Shown here in pieces: positions 53,901-61,794 of a stretch of 64,000 bases of DNA; position 1 is the stretch's first letter, and each line of letters starts with the position of its first letter. The position numbers were made by a program, and so were the translations under genes. This DNA is from Lamellibrachia columna (Eukaryota; Annelida; Polychaeta; Sabellida; Siboglinidae), in NCBI GenBank assembly GCA_963662155.1, contig OY759269.1, forward strand, positions 21,615,754 through 21,679,753, read 5' to 3'. The notes below the pieces were generated by a model. That model saw only the letters and a list, made by a program, of their open reading frames with translations. It ran no database searches and was not told the DNA's origin.

Positions 53901-56900
53901 TGTCTATTATTGAACATTTCTCAGAATAGTGAATCTTCATGATCATACAATTCTTTTTTCATATTTTGGTCAAGATTAGTGAAAGTCTTTATAGGTAAAT
54001 AAAACTGGGGCCGTAAAACATTGCGATATGAAAAAAGAATTGTATGACCATACTATTTCTATTACCTGGGAACATACTCGACTGGCCACTGGCTTGTGAG
54101 TGCGTGCCCGTGGCGTGTGTGTGTGATGTGCGCGTGGTGCCTGTGGTGTGTGTGTGTGATGTGCGTGTGGTGCCTGTGGTGTGCGTGTGATGCAACGTGG
54201 TGAGTGTAGTATGTTTGTTTGTGTGGTATGTTTGTGGGTGTTTGTGTGTGGGTACATGCTTGCATGTGTATATGGGATCATGCCTCAGTTAGACTTCCTG
54301 GTGTGTTACACACGAATGTAGGGCACAGTAATTTTAGGTGTTATTTAAAAAAAATCATATCATCTGACATAAATAACTGTATTTGAGCCAGGCGCATTGG
54401 TAAGTTTGCTGGTAGAACATGTTGGTAATGTAACTGTGGATTTTTAGATGATTTCAATAGGCGGAAGGATCTTTGGCAATTTTTTCACAACAAGGCACGT
54501 GTGCGTAGTAATTCATGCAGAAATTGGTAAAAAAATGGATGGGTATGGCACGTTCAGGCATTTTAAATGAATTGCAAGTACAAGACTTTGTGACTAAACT
54601 CGATCAGCATGTCAATGAGATGATGGCATCGACAGGTAAGAAGTTTCAGAATTTTTGATGGTCCCGTTTTCTTATAATCGTGCAAAACGTTAACATGGTC
54701 GCCAATGGGAAACGTAACAGGAGGCTGAGTGTGTATGCATGTGGTTGGGTGTGCGTGCGTGCGTGCGTGCGTGCGTGTGTGCATGCATAGGTGTGTCCAT
54801 GTGTACAAAATAGATATCTTTCTCTGGTTATTCTGCTACCCTATGTTGCCATTCTGAAGACGTTTGTCTTTCTCCCATCTTTGTTGAGGCTTGTCTCTGC
54901 TTTTTAAATTTGCCACGGTTCCCTCCAACATCATCGTTCTAAATACATTGTGCTTACCAAATGGATAATAAAATATTGATTAATCTGATCTTGTTTCAGA
55001 GACCGTGTATAAGACACTCTCAGTCCTCCGCCCTCTCCTCGGGCAGCTCACTCGGTCACAGAAACAAGAACGTGATCGCATCGTGCTCGAACTCGGCATC
55101 AGTGGGGCCACCAAACTGAAGAAAGGACACAAAACACTGTTGGTCCAACAAACACAGTTGCTGCATGAACGACAGTGGCGACTTGTGACCTTAGTGCTGC
55201 AGCATCGCCACCTGATGGCAACAGTTGGAAGCTGTTCAGCAGACGGGGAGGGCCAGCCAATGAAAACGCTCAGGGTCAGTCCGTGTGGTTCTTCAGAATC
55301 GTTTCCGACTGGGGAAGAGGAACAAGATAATGTTGACAGCTCAATGTTTCATGAAAGCCAAAGATACGGACTAAAACATCAAATGTGTGATAAACCACAG
55401 CATGGAAACACAGTAACATCCATTGAGAGAGTGCCAATGAATGCTATGCAAGATTGTGTTAACACTGACGTAACTACCATGGCAATGAAGAACAAAGACC
55501 CACCAGATGGCAGCAATAGTAGCATGGCGAAAAAGCAAAAGACGTCCTCCACATCCAGAGTCCTACTTAAAGACTTTGCTGCAGTACAAGATCTTGGTAA
55601 TGGTTCGAATGTACAAGATCTTGATAATGGTTGGAATGCCACAACACTTGCTGATGGAACATCATTAACTAGTGTCCTCCACGGAGTCTTAGAATATTCA
55701 CACACTCCTCTCAGCCATCCAGTTGTTGTGAAGGTGGTGTCACAACAACATAAAGACAGTGACAACATGCTGCAAGTCAGCGCCAGTGTTGCCAGTAGTA
55801 TTCCCAACATACAGCTGCCCAGAGCTCTAACCGTGGCTGCTTCTAAGGCATCCAAAGTACGCCAACTACCCCTGGCATCAACCAGTGGTGCCACCTCTAG
55901 GCAGATGGCTACACCATGCTACACCAGCCAACCTAGCAGTTCTGGTCAACAAACGTTAAAGCCTGCAGCGGTGGTTACATGTGGCTCACAGAATGCGCTA
56001 CCAAAGACAACAGGTATATGATCTGTCTTCTCCATTCATGCAAACCATTTTCATTTGTATTTTAACACATTGCTATTACTTAATATTATGATCTTCATTA
56101 ATTTTTTTAGCTGATATTTATGCATATATTAATTTTAAAGTATTTACATAGACAAAACATTTTACTATTGTCATTGTTGTCGCTCTTCTCTTTATCCCTG
56201 AAGTCCGGGGTGAGGCTGACACCGATACCGGTAGTTGATTTTTGTTTTCTTCTTCCATCACTGATCCCGTTTCACTGCCGTCTCTCATAATAATTGCAGA
56301 TGTGTGTACTTTATTAAATTTTAACTTTATGACAATTTTATTTATACAACGTTGTATGGCACCGTAGAACAATTACTTGGCATGGTATGTAACAAATACA
56401 TTATTTATTATTTGCTTTATGTATTCCAGTTTTCCACGTAACTTTTGCTACTTGGATGATGATGCTGATTGAGAAATCGCAGTCATTATTTTGCACTTTT
56501 CACGTTACTGTATACTAGGATTCCCTCTGAAATCAGATGTCAGGATAGGATAATTATATCGTAATGTGGGTTATATGTAAAATATTAGTATAACTAAGTA
56601 TCATATTCAACAGGATGCATTACCTCAGCCCAACAAAACTTGCCAGCTGTCCAAAGAATTGTCGTCCAGAAGTCTTTGCTTCACAATGCGGGGGCCAGGA
56701 TAAAAGTATTCAGCCCTACATCTAATGACAGTAAATTTTTAAAAGTAGTGCAGGTAAGTAAACATGACTAAATAATGAAATATTTCTATGCTTTTCTGTT
56801 GTAACATTAATTGTTATTTAATTATGCAAATTAACAACCCGTTTTACTTGTGTTCTGAGCATATATGAACAATAAGCTAGTCACGTTATTGTAGTAATTT

Positions 56901-59900
56901 GTTTATGTGTTCTTATTGGGTTAAATGTTGTCTGTGCAGCATTTTATAGTATTATACATTTTATAGTATACATTTTATAGTAATATACATTTGATAGTAT
57001 TATACATTTTATAGTATACATTTTATAGTATACATTTTATAGTATTATACTTTTTATAGTATTATACATTTTATAGTATTATACATTCTATAGTATAAAT
57101 TTTATAGTATTATACATTTTATAGTATTATACAAGAATTCTACATAACCTGCCTATGAGATGTAGTGCAAGTTTTATTTTGTCACAACAGGTGTTGACAT
57201 TTGCTAAATTCCTATTAGAAAATGTGTTTAGTCTGATTAGCCAGTTGTGTACTTTGTCTAGTTGTAGAATGTACTCTGAAATGAAATGTCTTCTGCTTTG
57301 CATAAAACATGGGTCGGTGCGTTATATATCATTCTGTAATCTTGCGTAATTCATGATTGTAAATCCATACTTTTTATTTATTTTCATGCTGGCCTTGATG
57401 TTCCTTTAGGTTTTAAATGAATTATTTTTATTACAGGTTTATTAAGTTTTGTATTTAGGAAATTATTCTGTAAGTTTGTTTCATAACTATAACCGAGAAA
57501 ACTTTAAAAAAAAATTGTATTTTTTTTACTAATGCAACAGTGACAAAACTATTTCATTTTGTAGAAGGCAGTGTTGCAGTACCCCAGTCTTAAGATGTTG
57601 ATCGACACAGGACTCGTCAGTCCAGGAAGAAATGTTCTCTCAGTACAAACATCTGTGAGATTTATTTCTTCACTTTTACAATGTGACCATGCTTCATCAA
57701 TAATGTGTTGGGCGGGGTTCAGTGCTAACGTTGTCTTTCAGAGAAACACTGTCTTGTTCACTTGAGCAAGGCTTGGTAGGAGGTGAAGGCGCACAGCTTT
57801 GTTGGGGGTCCATCATGGGCATGTTGCCCTGGGAAAATTTTAAAATCAAAACTAAAGATAGCATAGTATGAAGCACCGTGAAAGATTTAAATAAAAATTT
57901 GTTAATAGAAGTAATGTGTGCGACGAGTGCACATGTTTATTAAAGGTTCCTCCTCAATTGACAAGTGCACATGTTTATTAAAGGTTCCTTCTCAATTGAC
58001 GAGTGCACATGTTTATTAAAGGTTCCTCCTCAGTTGATGAGTGCACATGTTTATTAAAGGTTCCTCCTCAATTGACGAGTGCACATGTTTATTAAAGGTT
58101 ACTCCTCAATTGATGAGTGCACATGTTTATTAAAGGTTCCTCCTCAATTGACGAGTGCACATGTTTATTAAAGGTTCCTCCTCAATTGATGAGTGCACAT
58201 GTTTATTAAAGGTTCCTCCTCAATTGATGAGTGCACGTTTATTAAAGGTTCCTCCTCAGTTGATGAGTGCACATGTTTATTAAAGGTTCCTCCTCAGTTG
58301 ATGAGTGCACATGTTTATTAAAGGTTCCTCCTCAATTGATGAGTGCACATGTTTATTAAAGGTCCCTCCTCAGTTGATGAGTGCACAAGGTTCCTCCTCA
58401 ATTCAATTTTGTTGTTGCCTTGCTTTATAATCATTCACACAAAATCAAACCTATCTAGTGTGCACTATGACATGCTAGCTCATTTGGTTTTGGTGAAATC
58501 ATCAGACAAGTTATTTTTGACAGAATTCGGTCAACATTGGGTGAACTAATACCAAGCTATGGTTCAACATCTGACTATTCACATTTTCGTAAGATACCCG
58601 ATCTAACGATCAAAGTAAATTCTTTCGATGATTTTAACAAAAGTATGCATGCTGTTTTAAACAGACTATGCATAATACTTAAACTATTCACACACTGGGC
58701 TTTGAGATGGGCTACATGAATTGAGGAGGGATTTTTAAATATATCTTTCATCGCCAGTGATGTTAATTAACTTGTCTGCCTATAGGACCAGACGTTCCAT
58801 GGTTCTCTGCTGCCCAGTGGGCGTATAGAGAGTGCAGCAGGGGTAGTATACAAAACCCCTGTGGCTTGGTGTAGAGAGCTACTGGGTAACATCATCAACC
58901 CACGCTCAGTCAAGAAAAACGTTGCCTATCACAGGGTAAGAACAATGTTGATCAAGGGGAGTTTTATGAGGTCTTACTTGGGATCGTGCATTTTTTATGG
59001 CCTTTCGCTTAAAATTTTGCATTGAATTTGTAATGGGAAGTCTTAAATTTGAGAAATATTGGTCTTTAAAAAAATCTTAAATGGTCTTAAATCTGCCCAA
59101 AGCCGTACGCTCCGTAGTTGATGATGAAATTAGAATTCCCTCAAATAGGAATGGGTTGATTTTAGTGATGGGAATGAGATTTGTGACAATGACTACATTT
59201 CATTGGCTTTGGAACTCTTATAAAATTAACAACTAAGTAACATATGAGAGGACGGTGCAACATTATTCATAATGTTCTTCATTGAACTCTGTTGTTTCTG
59301 TAAAGAAATTTGCTGATTTGATGTGAGCTTAGTGGACAGCTGGACATATTCAGTGCAACACACATCTTTTACAGATACTGCACGACAACAAGCCTTTGGC
59401 AAGGTTCACGGTGGTCACCAAAACAATCAGTGAATCTTCCAAGGAGGGCAACGTCGTGTAAGACTGTTTCTTCCTTTCATTGGTAGAATGGTTGGTTTAT
59501 TTAAGATCAGCTCTTCATGGAAATTGTCGGTTAACATTTTGGATGAAAACGTGTCAGGCAACCCTGGTAAAAAAAATGGCTCAACCCACAGCAAATTGAA
59601 ATGAAAGCGAGGGAAAATAATTTTTGAACAACAGGAGATTTTGTTAAACAGGAGGAAGCCTGAAAAGCAGAAGGTTTCATCTGACACCCGTGAGAACGTG
59701 AGATGGGTATTTAACAGTAGCAATGTTAGTGAAGGAACAGTGTAGATTTGATATCAGAAAATATTCATTCTCACAGAGGACAACAAATGAATGAAACACA
59801 TTAGCTACTGATTGTGTAAATGTTTGGAGGGTTACACAAATGAATGAAACACATTATCTACTGATTGTATAAATGTTTGGAGGGTGACACATAAATGAAT

Positions 59901-60323
59901 AATCGATAAGCCAATTGTTCCTTGTCTACTTGCCATCTGTTTTTGCTTTGGATGGCAATCTTAGTAAAGTAATGTTTGTGCACGAGCAGGTATCTATATG
60001 AAGGCATTTCCTAGTCATTGACGAATGCTATTTACCAATATGTGTTGTCATTTGTTGACCAAATTGTTTGTGTCACTTACTGCAGTAACGACCGAGAGAC
60101 CACAGCTGTACAAGCAGAACTAGAGTCCGCGTCACAGGTCGACACAGCCAAGACACAAAAAAGGAATCTGTGTGCATTGATGGGCAAATGTCATGTTACA
60201 CTGATCAGTGACGCCGAACTCTGTCCTTCTCGAAGTTTTCTGCCCAGTAATTTCTGGGATGCAGCTGGATTTAAGGGTGTAGATTTATCTAAGGACTTGA
60301 TCGACTCGATTGAGTGTTGGTAA
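32813..60323 (+). CDS. RAMA-domain protein, ANKRD31-like C-terminal architecture
   Basis: Exons are 32813-32907, 33544-33587, about 47822-47881 (uncertain), 48048-48091, 48345-48528, 48720-48827, 49488-50258, 50552-50952, 52675-52768, 55000-56013, 56614-56753, 57565-57654, 58786-58935, 59375-59457 and 60086-60323. Phases agree at every junction from exon 4 on, and the product is about 1,150 aa. Order: acidic/Ser-rich N-terminus, 23 octapeptide repeats, heptapeptide repeats, a coiled-coil-like segment (exons 9-10), a Ser/Thr-rich linker, a RAMA-like domain (exons 12-14) and a tail of roughly 95 residues. RAMA is known from bacterial modification systems and from animal MPND and ANKRD31. A C-terminal RAMA preceded by a coiled coil fits ANKRD31, a partner of REC114 in meiotic break control. 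No ankyrin repeats are seen. The 5' end is uncertain because the frame is open upstream of ATG 32813 to a possible acceptor. Confidence 0.75.
33060..33084. repeat. GTTT microsatellite
   Basis: Six tandem TGTT/GTTT units in intron 1 of the RAMA gene. Confidence 0.85.
33225..33300. repeat. Fragment of MITE family C
   Basis: AAACACGCATAGCATTGCGAACAATTCTAC matches the inner inverted word at 11024 and, in inverse, 10885. No termini are present. Confidence 0.5.
33544..33587 (+). CDS. RAMA gene, exon 2
   Basis: A 44-bp exon LFDRYNRSSPERNK between AATTTCCAG and AAAG/GTATGT. It joins exon 1 in phase and ends in phase 1. The following intron contains the 13.6-kb satellite. Confidence 0.6.
34065..47663. 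repeat. 13.6-kb satellite, about 186 x 73 bp
   Basis: Near-identical head-to-tail units: TCACACAGGTATCGCAGTCT, CAGTTTGACATC[C/G]AGATCCAG, AACTGTCACAGCTCTAATTA, TCAGTGATAAAG. Length is constant at 73 bp; for example two CAGCGAG variants lie exactly 96 units apart (36081 and 43089). The exception is a 75-bp variant (AATTCCCCTG) at about 44243 and 46000. Recurrent variants are CCAG/CGAG, ATCC/ACCC/AGCG, CATGGC, GATATCG, GACAAAG, AGTGGTAAAG and AGCTATAAT. Each unit contains the palindrome TTATCAGTGATAA, two opposed GATA motifs. It has no coding potential except short frames created by the variants, and no unique spacers. It lies wholly inside intron 2 of the RAMA gene. Confidence 0.97.
42870..46135. 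repeat. Higher-order duplication within the satellite
   Basis: The ordered series of unit variants at about 42.87-44.38 kb recurs at about 44.62-46.13 kb, shifted by 1,754 bp (23 units of 73 plus one of 75). Diagnostic variants (AGCGAG, AGTGGTAAAG, CACGGC, AGCTATAAT, AATTCCCCTG) keep their order. An older, partly deleted version of the series starts at about 36.08 kb. Confidence 0.85.
47822..47930 (+). CDS. RAMA gene, exon 3, boundaries unresolved
   Basis: The open frame DKSRPPILEPWQSDTVNKWS continues to a TGA at 47908-47910. With acceptor ...AAACTAG at 47821 it joins exon 2 in frame. With acceptor CCACAG at 47803 it joins exon 1 instead and skips exon 2. No donor giving the phase 1 required by exon 4 was found (GT at 47863 gives phase 0 and GT at 47875 gives phase 2). 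It is either an alternative terminal exon or partly mis-modelled. Confidence 0.4.
48048..48091 (+). CDS. RAMA gene, exon 4
   Basis: LSPVIPLVDEDRLM between AAGTTTCAG and ATG/GTGGGT. It requires a phase 1 donor upstream and ends in phase 0, which fits exon 5. Confidence 0.55.
48345..48528 (+). CDS. RAMA gene, exon 5
   Basis: Strong acceptor (TTTCTCTCTCCAG). Reads DSHSVMKEDTMSQESDVLIS, then RSLPRRLPSVRVALNF and ENITEGPPT. Ends ACAG/GTGCAG in phase 1. No domain recognised. Confidence 0.72.
48720..48827 (+). CDS. RAMA gene, exon 6
   Basis: GCDDRETEGVASAPSDM and HNPCGQSQND between ACATGCAG and GACG/GTAGGT. Both junctions are phase 1. An ATGCAC/CACACATG-rich tract (48620-48690) precedes it. Confidence 0.7.
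49033..49430 (+). mobile_element. LINE 3' end relic in the RAMA gene intron
   Basis: The open segment TIHKYGTRGVKNFMIELCKT, KRRSFNIIIKGPKHWNNLP and NIQSYIQDNF ending at 49251 is the typical last segment of a CR1/Jockey-type reverse transcriptase ORF. A 3' UTR follows to about 49430. The 5' part is missing. Confidence 0.75.
49488..50258 (+). CDS. RAMA gene, exon 7, octapeptide repeats
   Basis: A 771-bp exon, phase 1 at both ends. An acidic, Asp/Thr-rich lead (NNKAPCSDTDDTQECVTG) is followed by 23 tandem LD[S/P]PRK[T/S]S units and LEWSNKLSSNR. The whole exon is open although long antisense frames exist. The first base of exon 8 completes the split codon. Confidence 0.75.
49673..50224 (+). repeat. 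24-bp coding minisatellite, 23 copies
   Basis: Unit CTGGATTCCCCAAGGAAGAC plus ATCG. The main variation is TTC/TCC (Ser/Pro) and ACA/TCA (Thr/Ser). Thirteen units contain S-P-R-K, a minimal CDK consensus, and most have R-K-[T/S]-S. Length stays a multiple of three throughout, and no stop or frameshift is present. Confidence 0.93.
50552..50952 (+). CDS. RAMA gene, exon 8, heptapeptide repeats
   Basis: A 401-bp exon after GGACATATTAG. It starts with TT completing the codon left by exon 7 and ends ATGAAG/GTATTA in phase 0. It carries about 16 SLPDK[P/H/S]V-like units plus two SKP[T/V] partial units, then KPSSSSRYSCDASGHKPHAK. Dispersed repeat family D starts only about 5 bp after the donor. Confidence 0.72.
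50556..50885 (+). repeat. 21-bp coding minisatellite
   Basis: Unit AGCCTGCCAGACAAGCATGTG. The 5' half is more diverged (KPA, KPV and KLV forms, two 12-bp partial units). The 3' half is nearly homogeneous (HV/SV forms), suggesting recent expansion at the 3' side. Confidence 0.9.
50957..51350. repeat. Dispersed repeat family D, copy 2
   Basis: Begins TTAAAGCTCCCTCCTCAATTAC five bases into the intron after exon 8. The middle (TATCCACTAYGACATGCYAGCTC) has been expanded in tandem. The end has GGTGAAATCATCAGACA and ATTATTTTTGACTGGATTC, as in copy 3. Confidence 0.75.
51037..51262. repeat. 26-bp minisatellite inside family D copy 2
   Basis: About eight units of CCAGCTCTAGTATCCACTAY plus GACATG, with CCAG/CTAG and AGTA/GGTA variants. 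The same sequence occurs once in copies 1 and 3 of the family. Confidence 0.88.
51351..52674. other. RAMA gene intron 8, remainder
   Basis: An AAAGGGGCGTCTGCAGG word at 51358 and a C-rich word at 51500 may be MITE ends. A (TA)n run lies at 51441-51460. Otherwise AT-rich with no recognised feature. Confidence 0.4.
52675..52768 (+). CDS. RAMA gene, exon 9
   Basis: RHEQEMMVLNQVETQLAGAK, then TALEQGGGSVK, between TCTTCCAG and AAAG/GTGCTG. Phase 0 in, phase 1 out. The heptad-like pattern is the start of a coiled-coil segment that continues into exon 10. Confidence 0.78.
52855..53900 (+). mobile_element. LINE 3' part, interrupted by a hAT MITE
   Basis: ANRINKTVGILNKLKHIL, MYTSLILLHLNYGILFWG, then KQAIRM and LQLKFYYKLVSNDLPEYF are C-terminal LINE segments. 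A 39-bp stretch (TTTTGGGGTCATCAAGTACA...) is tandemly repeated nearly three times at 52980-53090. The ORF is cut at 53260 by a MITE and resumes after it (LHAPF..). It ends in GTCTGTCTGTCT near 53900. Confidence 0.75.
53261..53427. mobile_element. 167-bp hAT-type MITE nested in a LINE
   Basis: Ends TGTGGGTTCTTAAC and GGTTAAGAAACACTT (inverted), flanked by CCTTGCAT (53253-53260) and CCTTACAT (53428-53435), an 8-bp duplication with one mismatch. Inner GGACCCCCTAGGGGTCC palindrome. TTCTTAAC ends are typical of small hAT elements. Confidence 0.85.
54075..54262. repeat. GT-rich low-complexity tract
   Basis: Imperfect units such as GTGTGTGTGATGTGCGTGTGGTGCCTGTG followed by GT/TGTTTGTG runs. Antisense His/Thr-rich frames are artefacts. 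A GTGC tract lies at 54750-54775. Confidence 0.85.
54270..54725. repeat. Dispersed repeat family A, copy 2
   Basis: Colinear with 6017-6430 (see shared words there), with about 40 extra bases near 54535-54575. Same orientation. Confidence 0.75.
55000..56013 (+). CDS. RAMA gene, exon 10, coiled coil and linker
   Basis: A 1,014-bp exon, phase 1 at both ends. It begins ETVYKTLSVLRPLLGQLTRS, QKQERDRIVLELGIS, QQTQLLHERQWRLVTLVLQH (helical, Leu/Gln-rich). The remaining 250 residues are Ser/Thr-rich with a duplicated VQDLGNGSN/VQDLDNGWN and a basic KKQKTSSTSR patch that could be nuclear-localising (inference). Strong acceptor (GATCTTGTTTCAG) and donor ACAG/GTATAT. Confidence 0.8.
56160..56295 (-). 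mobile_element. LINE 3' tail relic, minus strand
   Basis: The minus strand reads SASPRTSGIKRRATTMTI, matching the tail of the relic at 15125-15255 (SLTRTTGKKRRATTITS). It appears to be a short 5'-truncated insertion in the intron. Confidence 0.55.
56614..56753 (+). CDS. RAMA gene, exon 11
   Basis: GCITSAQQNLPAVQRIVVQK, then GARIKVFSPTSNDSKFLKVV, between TATTCAACAG and CAG/GTAAGT. Phase 1 in, phase 0 out. Confidence 0.78.
56938..57135. repeat. AT-rich tandem repeat, ATACATTTTATAGTATT units
   Basis: Alternating 12- and 17-bp units (ATACATTTTATAGT with or without ATT), about 12 copies, in intron 11. Confidence 0.9.
57136..57564. other. RAMA gene intron 11, remainder
   Basis: AT-rich with no recognised feature. 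The ORF at 57155-57349 has no splice or family support. Confidence 0.4.
57565..57654 (+). CDS. RAMA gene, exon 12, start of RAMA-like domain
   Basis: KAVLQYPSLKMLIDTGLVSP, then GRNVLSVQTS, between CATTTTGTAG and TCT/GTGAGA, phase 0 at both ends. L-I-D-x-G-L-x-x-P-G is the opening signature of RAMA domains. Confidence 0.8.
57928..58400. repeat. 38-bp minisatellite, about 12 copies
   Basis: Unit GAYGAGTGCACATGTTTATT plus AAAGGTTCCTCCTCAATT. It includes the end word of family D (AAAGGTTCCTCCTCAATT), so the array grew from the element terminus. It lies in intron 12. Confidence 0.92.
58340..58738. mobile_element. Dispersed repeat family D, copy 3, inverted ends visible
   Basis: Left end AAGGTTCCTCCTCAATTCAA and right end TGAATTGAGGAGGGATTTTT (about 58716) are inverted, so family D is a MITE. 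The interior carries ATCAAACCTATCTAGTGTGC, GACATGCTAGCTCATTT and GGTGAAATCATCAGACAAG. No transposase. Confidence 0.7.
58786..58935 (+). CDS. RAMA gene, exon 13, core of RAMA-like domain
   Basis: DQTFHGSLLPSGRIESAAGV, then VYKTPVAWCRELLGNIINP and VKKNVAYHR. The F-x-G-x-L-L-P-x-G-x-I and [ST]-P-x-A-W patterns are the recognisable RAMA core. Phase 0 at both ends (TGCCTATAG acceptor, AGG/GTAAGA donor). Confidence 0.82.
58936..59374. other. RAMA gene intron 13
   Basis: Nothing recognised. Confidence 0.4.
59375..59457 (+). CDS. RAMA gene, exon 14, end of RAMA-like domain
   Basis: ILHDNKPLARFTVVTKTISE, then SSKEGNVV, between CTTTTACAG and GT/GTAAGA. Phase 2 out. Confidence 0.75.
59780..59890. repeat. 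52-bp tandem duplication in intron 14
   Basis: ACAAATGAATGAAACACATT...TGTTTGGAGGGT occurs twice with few differences (GCTACTG/TCTACTG, GTGT/GTAT). Confidence 0.8.
60086..60323 (+). CDS. RAMA gene, terminal exon
   Basis: CACTTACTGCAG acceptor; NDRETTAVQAELESASQVDT, CALMGKCHVTLISDAELCPS, FLPSNFWDAAGF and SIECW-TAA. In ANKRD31 the region after RAMA is the REC114-binding part. Whether this tail is homologous cannot be decided by eye. No clear AATAAA within 300 bp. Confidence 0.75.
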
Positions 60324-60420
60324 TTTGGATGCGTGTATCTGATCATCGTTTTATTCCATATAGAATGTTGGTGCGTTTTGTTATAAAGTTTGTTGTTTAT
60401 GAGTTTCACATGTATGTATC

Positions 60421-60568
60421 CAGTGGCATATTTAGGGGGGTATTGACCTATGGCCCCCCTTTGGCTTACATTTTTCCATGTTTCTGTTGCGCCGCTACAT
60501 AGTAGCATGGGTGACTATGTCTGCGCCCCACTGGCATGCCCCTTGGCGAGATCCTATACACGCCACTG
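60421..60568. mobile_element. 148-bp hAT-type MITE with exact 8-bp target duplication
   Basis: Ends CAGTGGCATATTTAGGGG and ATCCTATACACGCCACTG are imperfect inverted repeats, flanked on both sides by TATGTATC (60413-60420 and 60569-60576). It lies about 100 bp past the RAMA gene stop codon and may be part of the 3' UTR. Confidence 0.9.
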
Positions 60569-60910
60569 TATGTATCTGAAATTATCATTGAGAGAAGGGT
60601 AGACATGTCCCTTTATAAAATCCACATGTATACTTGTTGATTGCGTTCACATAATTAGTTGGTGCACATTTCCGTGTTTACTTGCTATGTGTTTATGTGT
60701 TAATCTAACATGTGCTGAGGTTTAGCTGCCATACTGCTGGTTGAAATGTGACATTTACAATTTCATTGGAATTAGCACTAAGTTGGTACAGTCCAAATTT
60801 AACAAATAAGTATAATAATTGGATTACATATAATCATGCCCGTCCTCAGGGCTCAAAGGTTCCTTTAGAGTTTCAAACAAACCCCCTTTTTGAGAGAGTT
60901 TGTTTAACTG

Positions 60911-61090
60911 TAAAACAATTTCAGAAATCCTAGAAACCCCAGCTGATTGTGTACACCCGAACCCTCTTTTCAAACTCCCAATGACGGAACTGACATGACT
61001 TAAAACAATTTCAGAAATCCTAGAAACCCCAGCTGATTGTGTACACCCGAACCCTCTTTTCAAACTCCCAATGACGGAACTGACATGACT
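60911..61090. repeat. Exact 90-bp tandem duplication
   Basis: Two consecutive 90-bp copies starting TAAAACAATTTCAGAAATCC appear identical, which suggests a recent event (or an assembly artefact). Confidence 0.92.
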
Positions 61091-61794
61091 TAGCTTGATG
61101 CTGAAAAAGACACCCTTACATCTACAGGATTTGCGTTTGAGAACACAACCATTTCACAAGGTTCATGTACAATCACTCACAAAAGAGGACATTTTTGCAC
61201 AGTAACAAAATCTGCCAGTGTTTTGGGTAATACAAGAACATTAGGATTATTACAGACGGTACTGAACCATTTGTGCAACAACCTTCAGACTTTGGAAAGC
61301 AGAGCAATCTCTATTCCTTGCGTTAGATTCATTACATATACAAGACTAGTTGGCACCAATTGGAGCAAATAAGTAACATGTGTCAGATATGTTGAGGACT
61401 TAATATCTGATGTGGAAATTGTCAAGTAGTGAGTATTGTTGTTGAAGTTGATCTGACATTGCCTGAAAAGGGATTCCCCATTAGGGATAACAACAACAGA
61501 CAGAATATACTGTGTATATATGGGATGGGACAATTACTGATAAAAAATGCAAACGTAAATGTGCAGTGTCGAGTATGTTGTGTATGAAACTGCGAATTGT
61601 TCTATACAATGCGATGCATTTAAAATTGGTCTTGGTCAGATTTGGGGTCAATTACTTTGTAATTAAATCGGCATTTCCAGAATTTTGTTTTTAAAAGTAA
61701 TTTTGCACATCGTGTAGCTTTGTAACTCAACATTATTTGGTTCAAATAATCACTAAAATATAATGTGTAAATATAAACGAAGAGGATAATACAA
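61091..61794. other. Intergenic sequence, nothing recognised
   Basis: AT-rich with short frames only. Confidence 0.4.
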
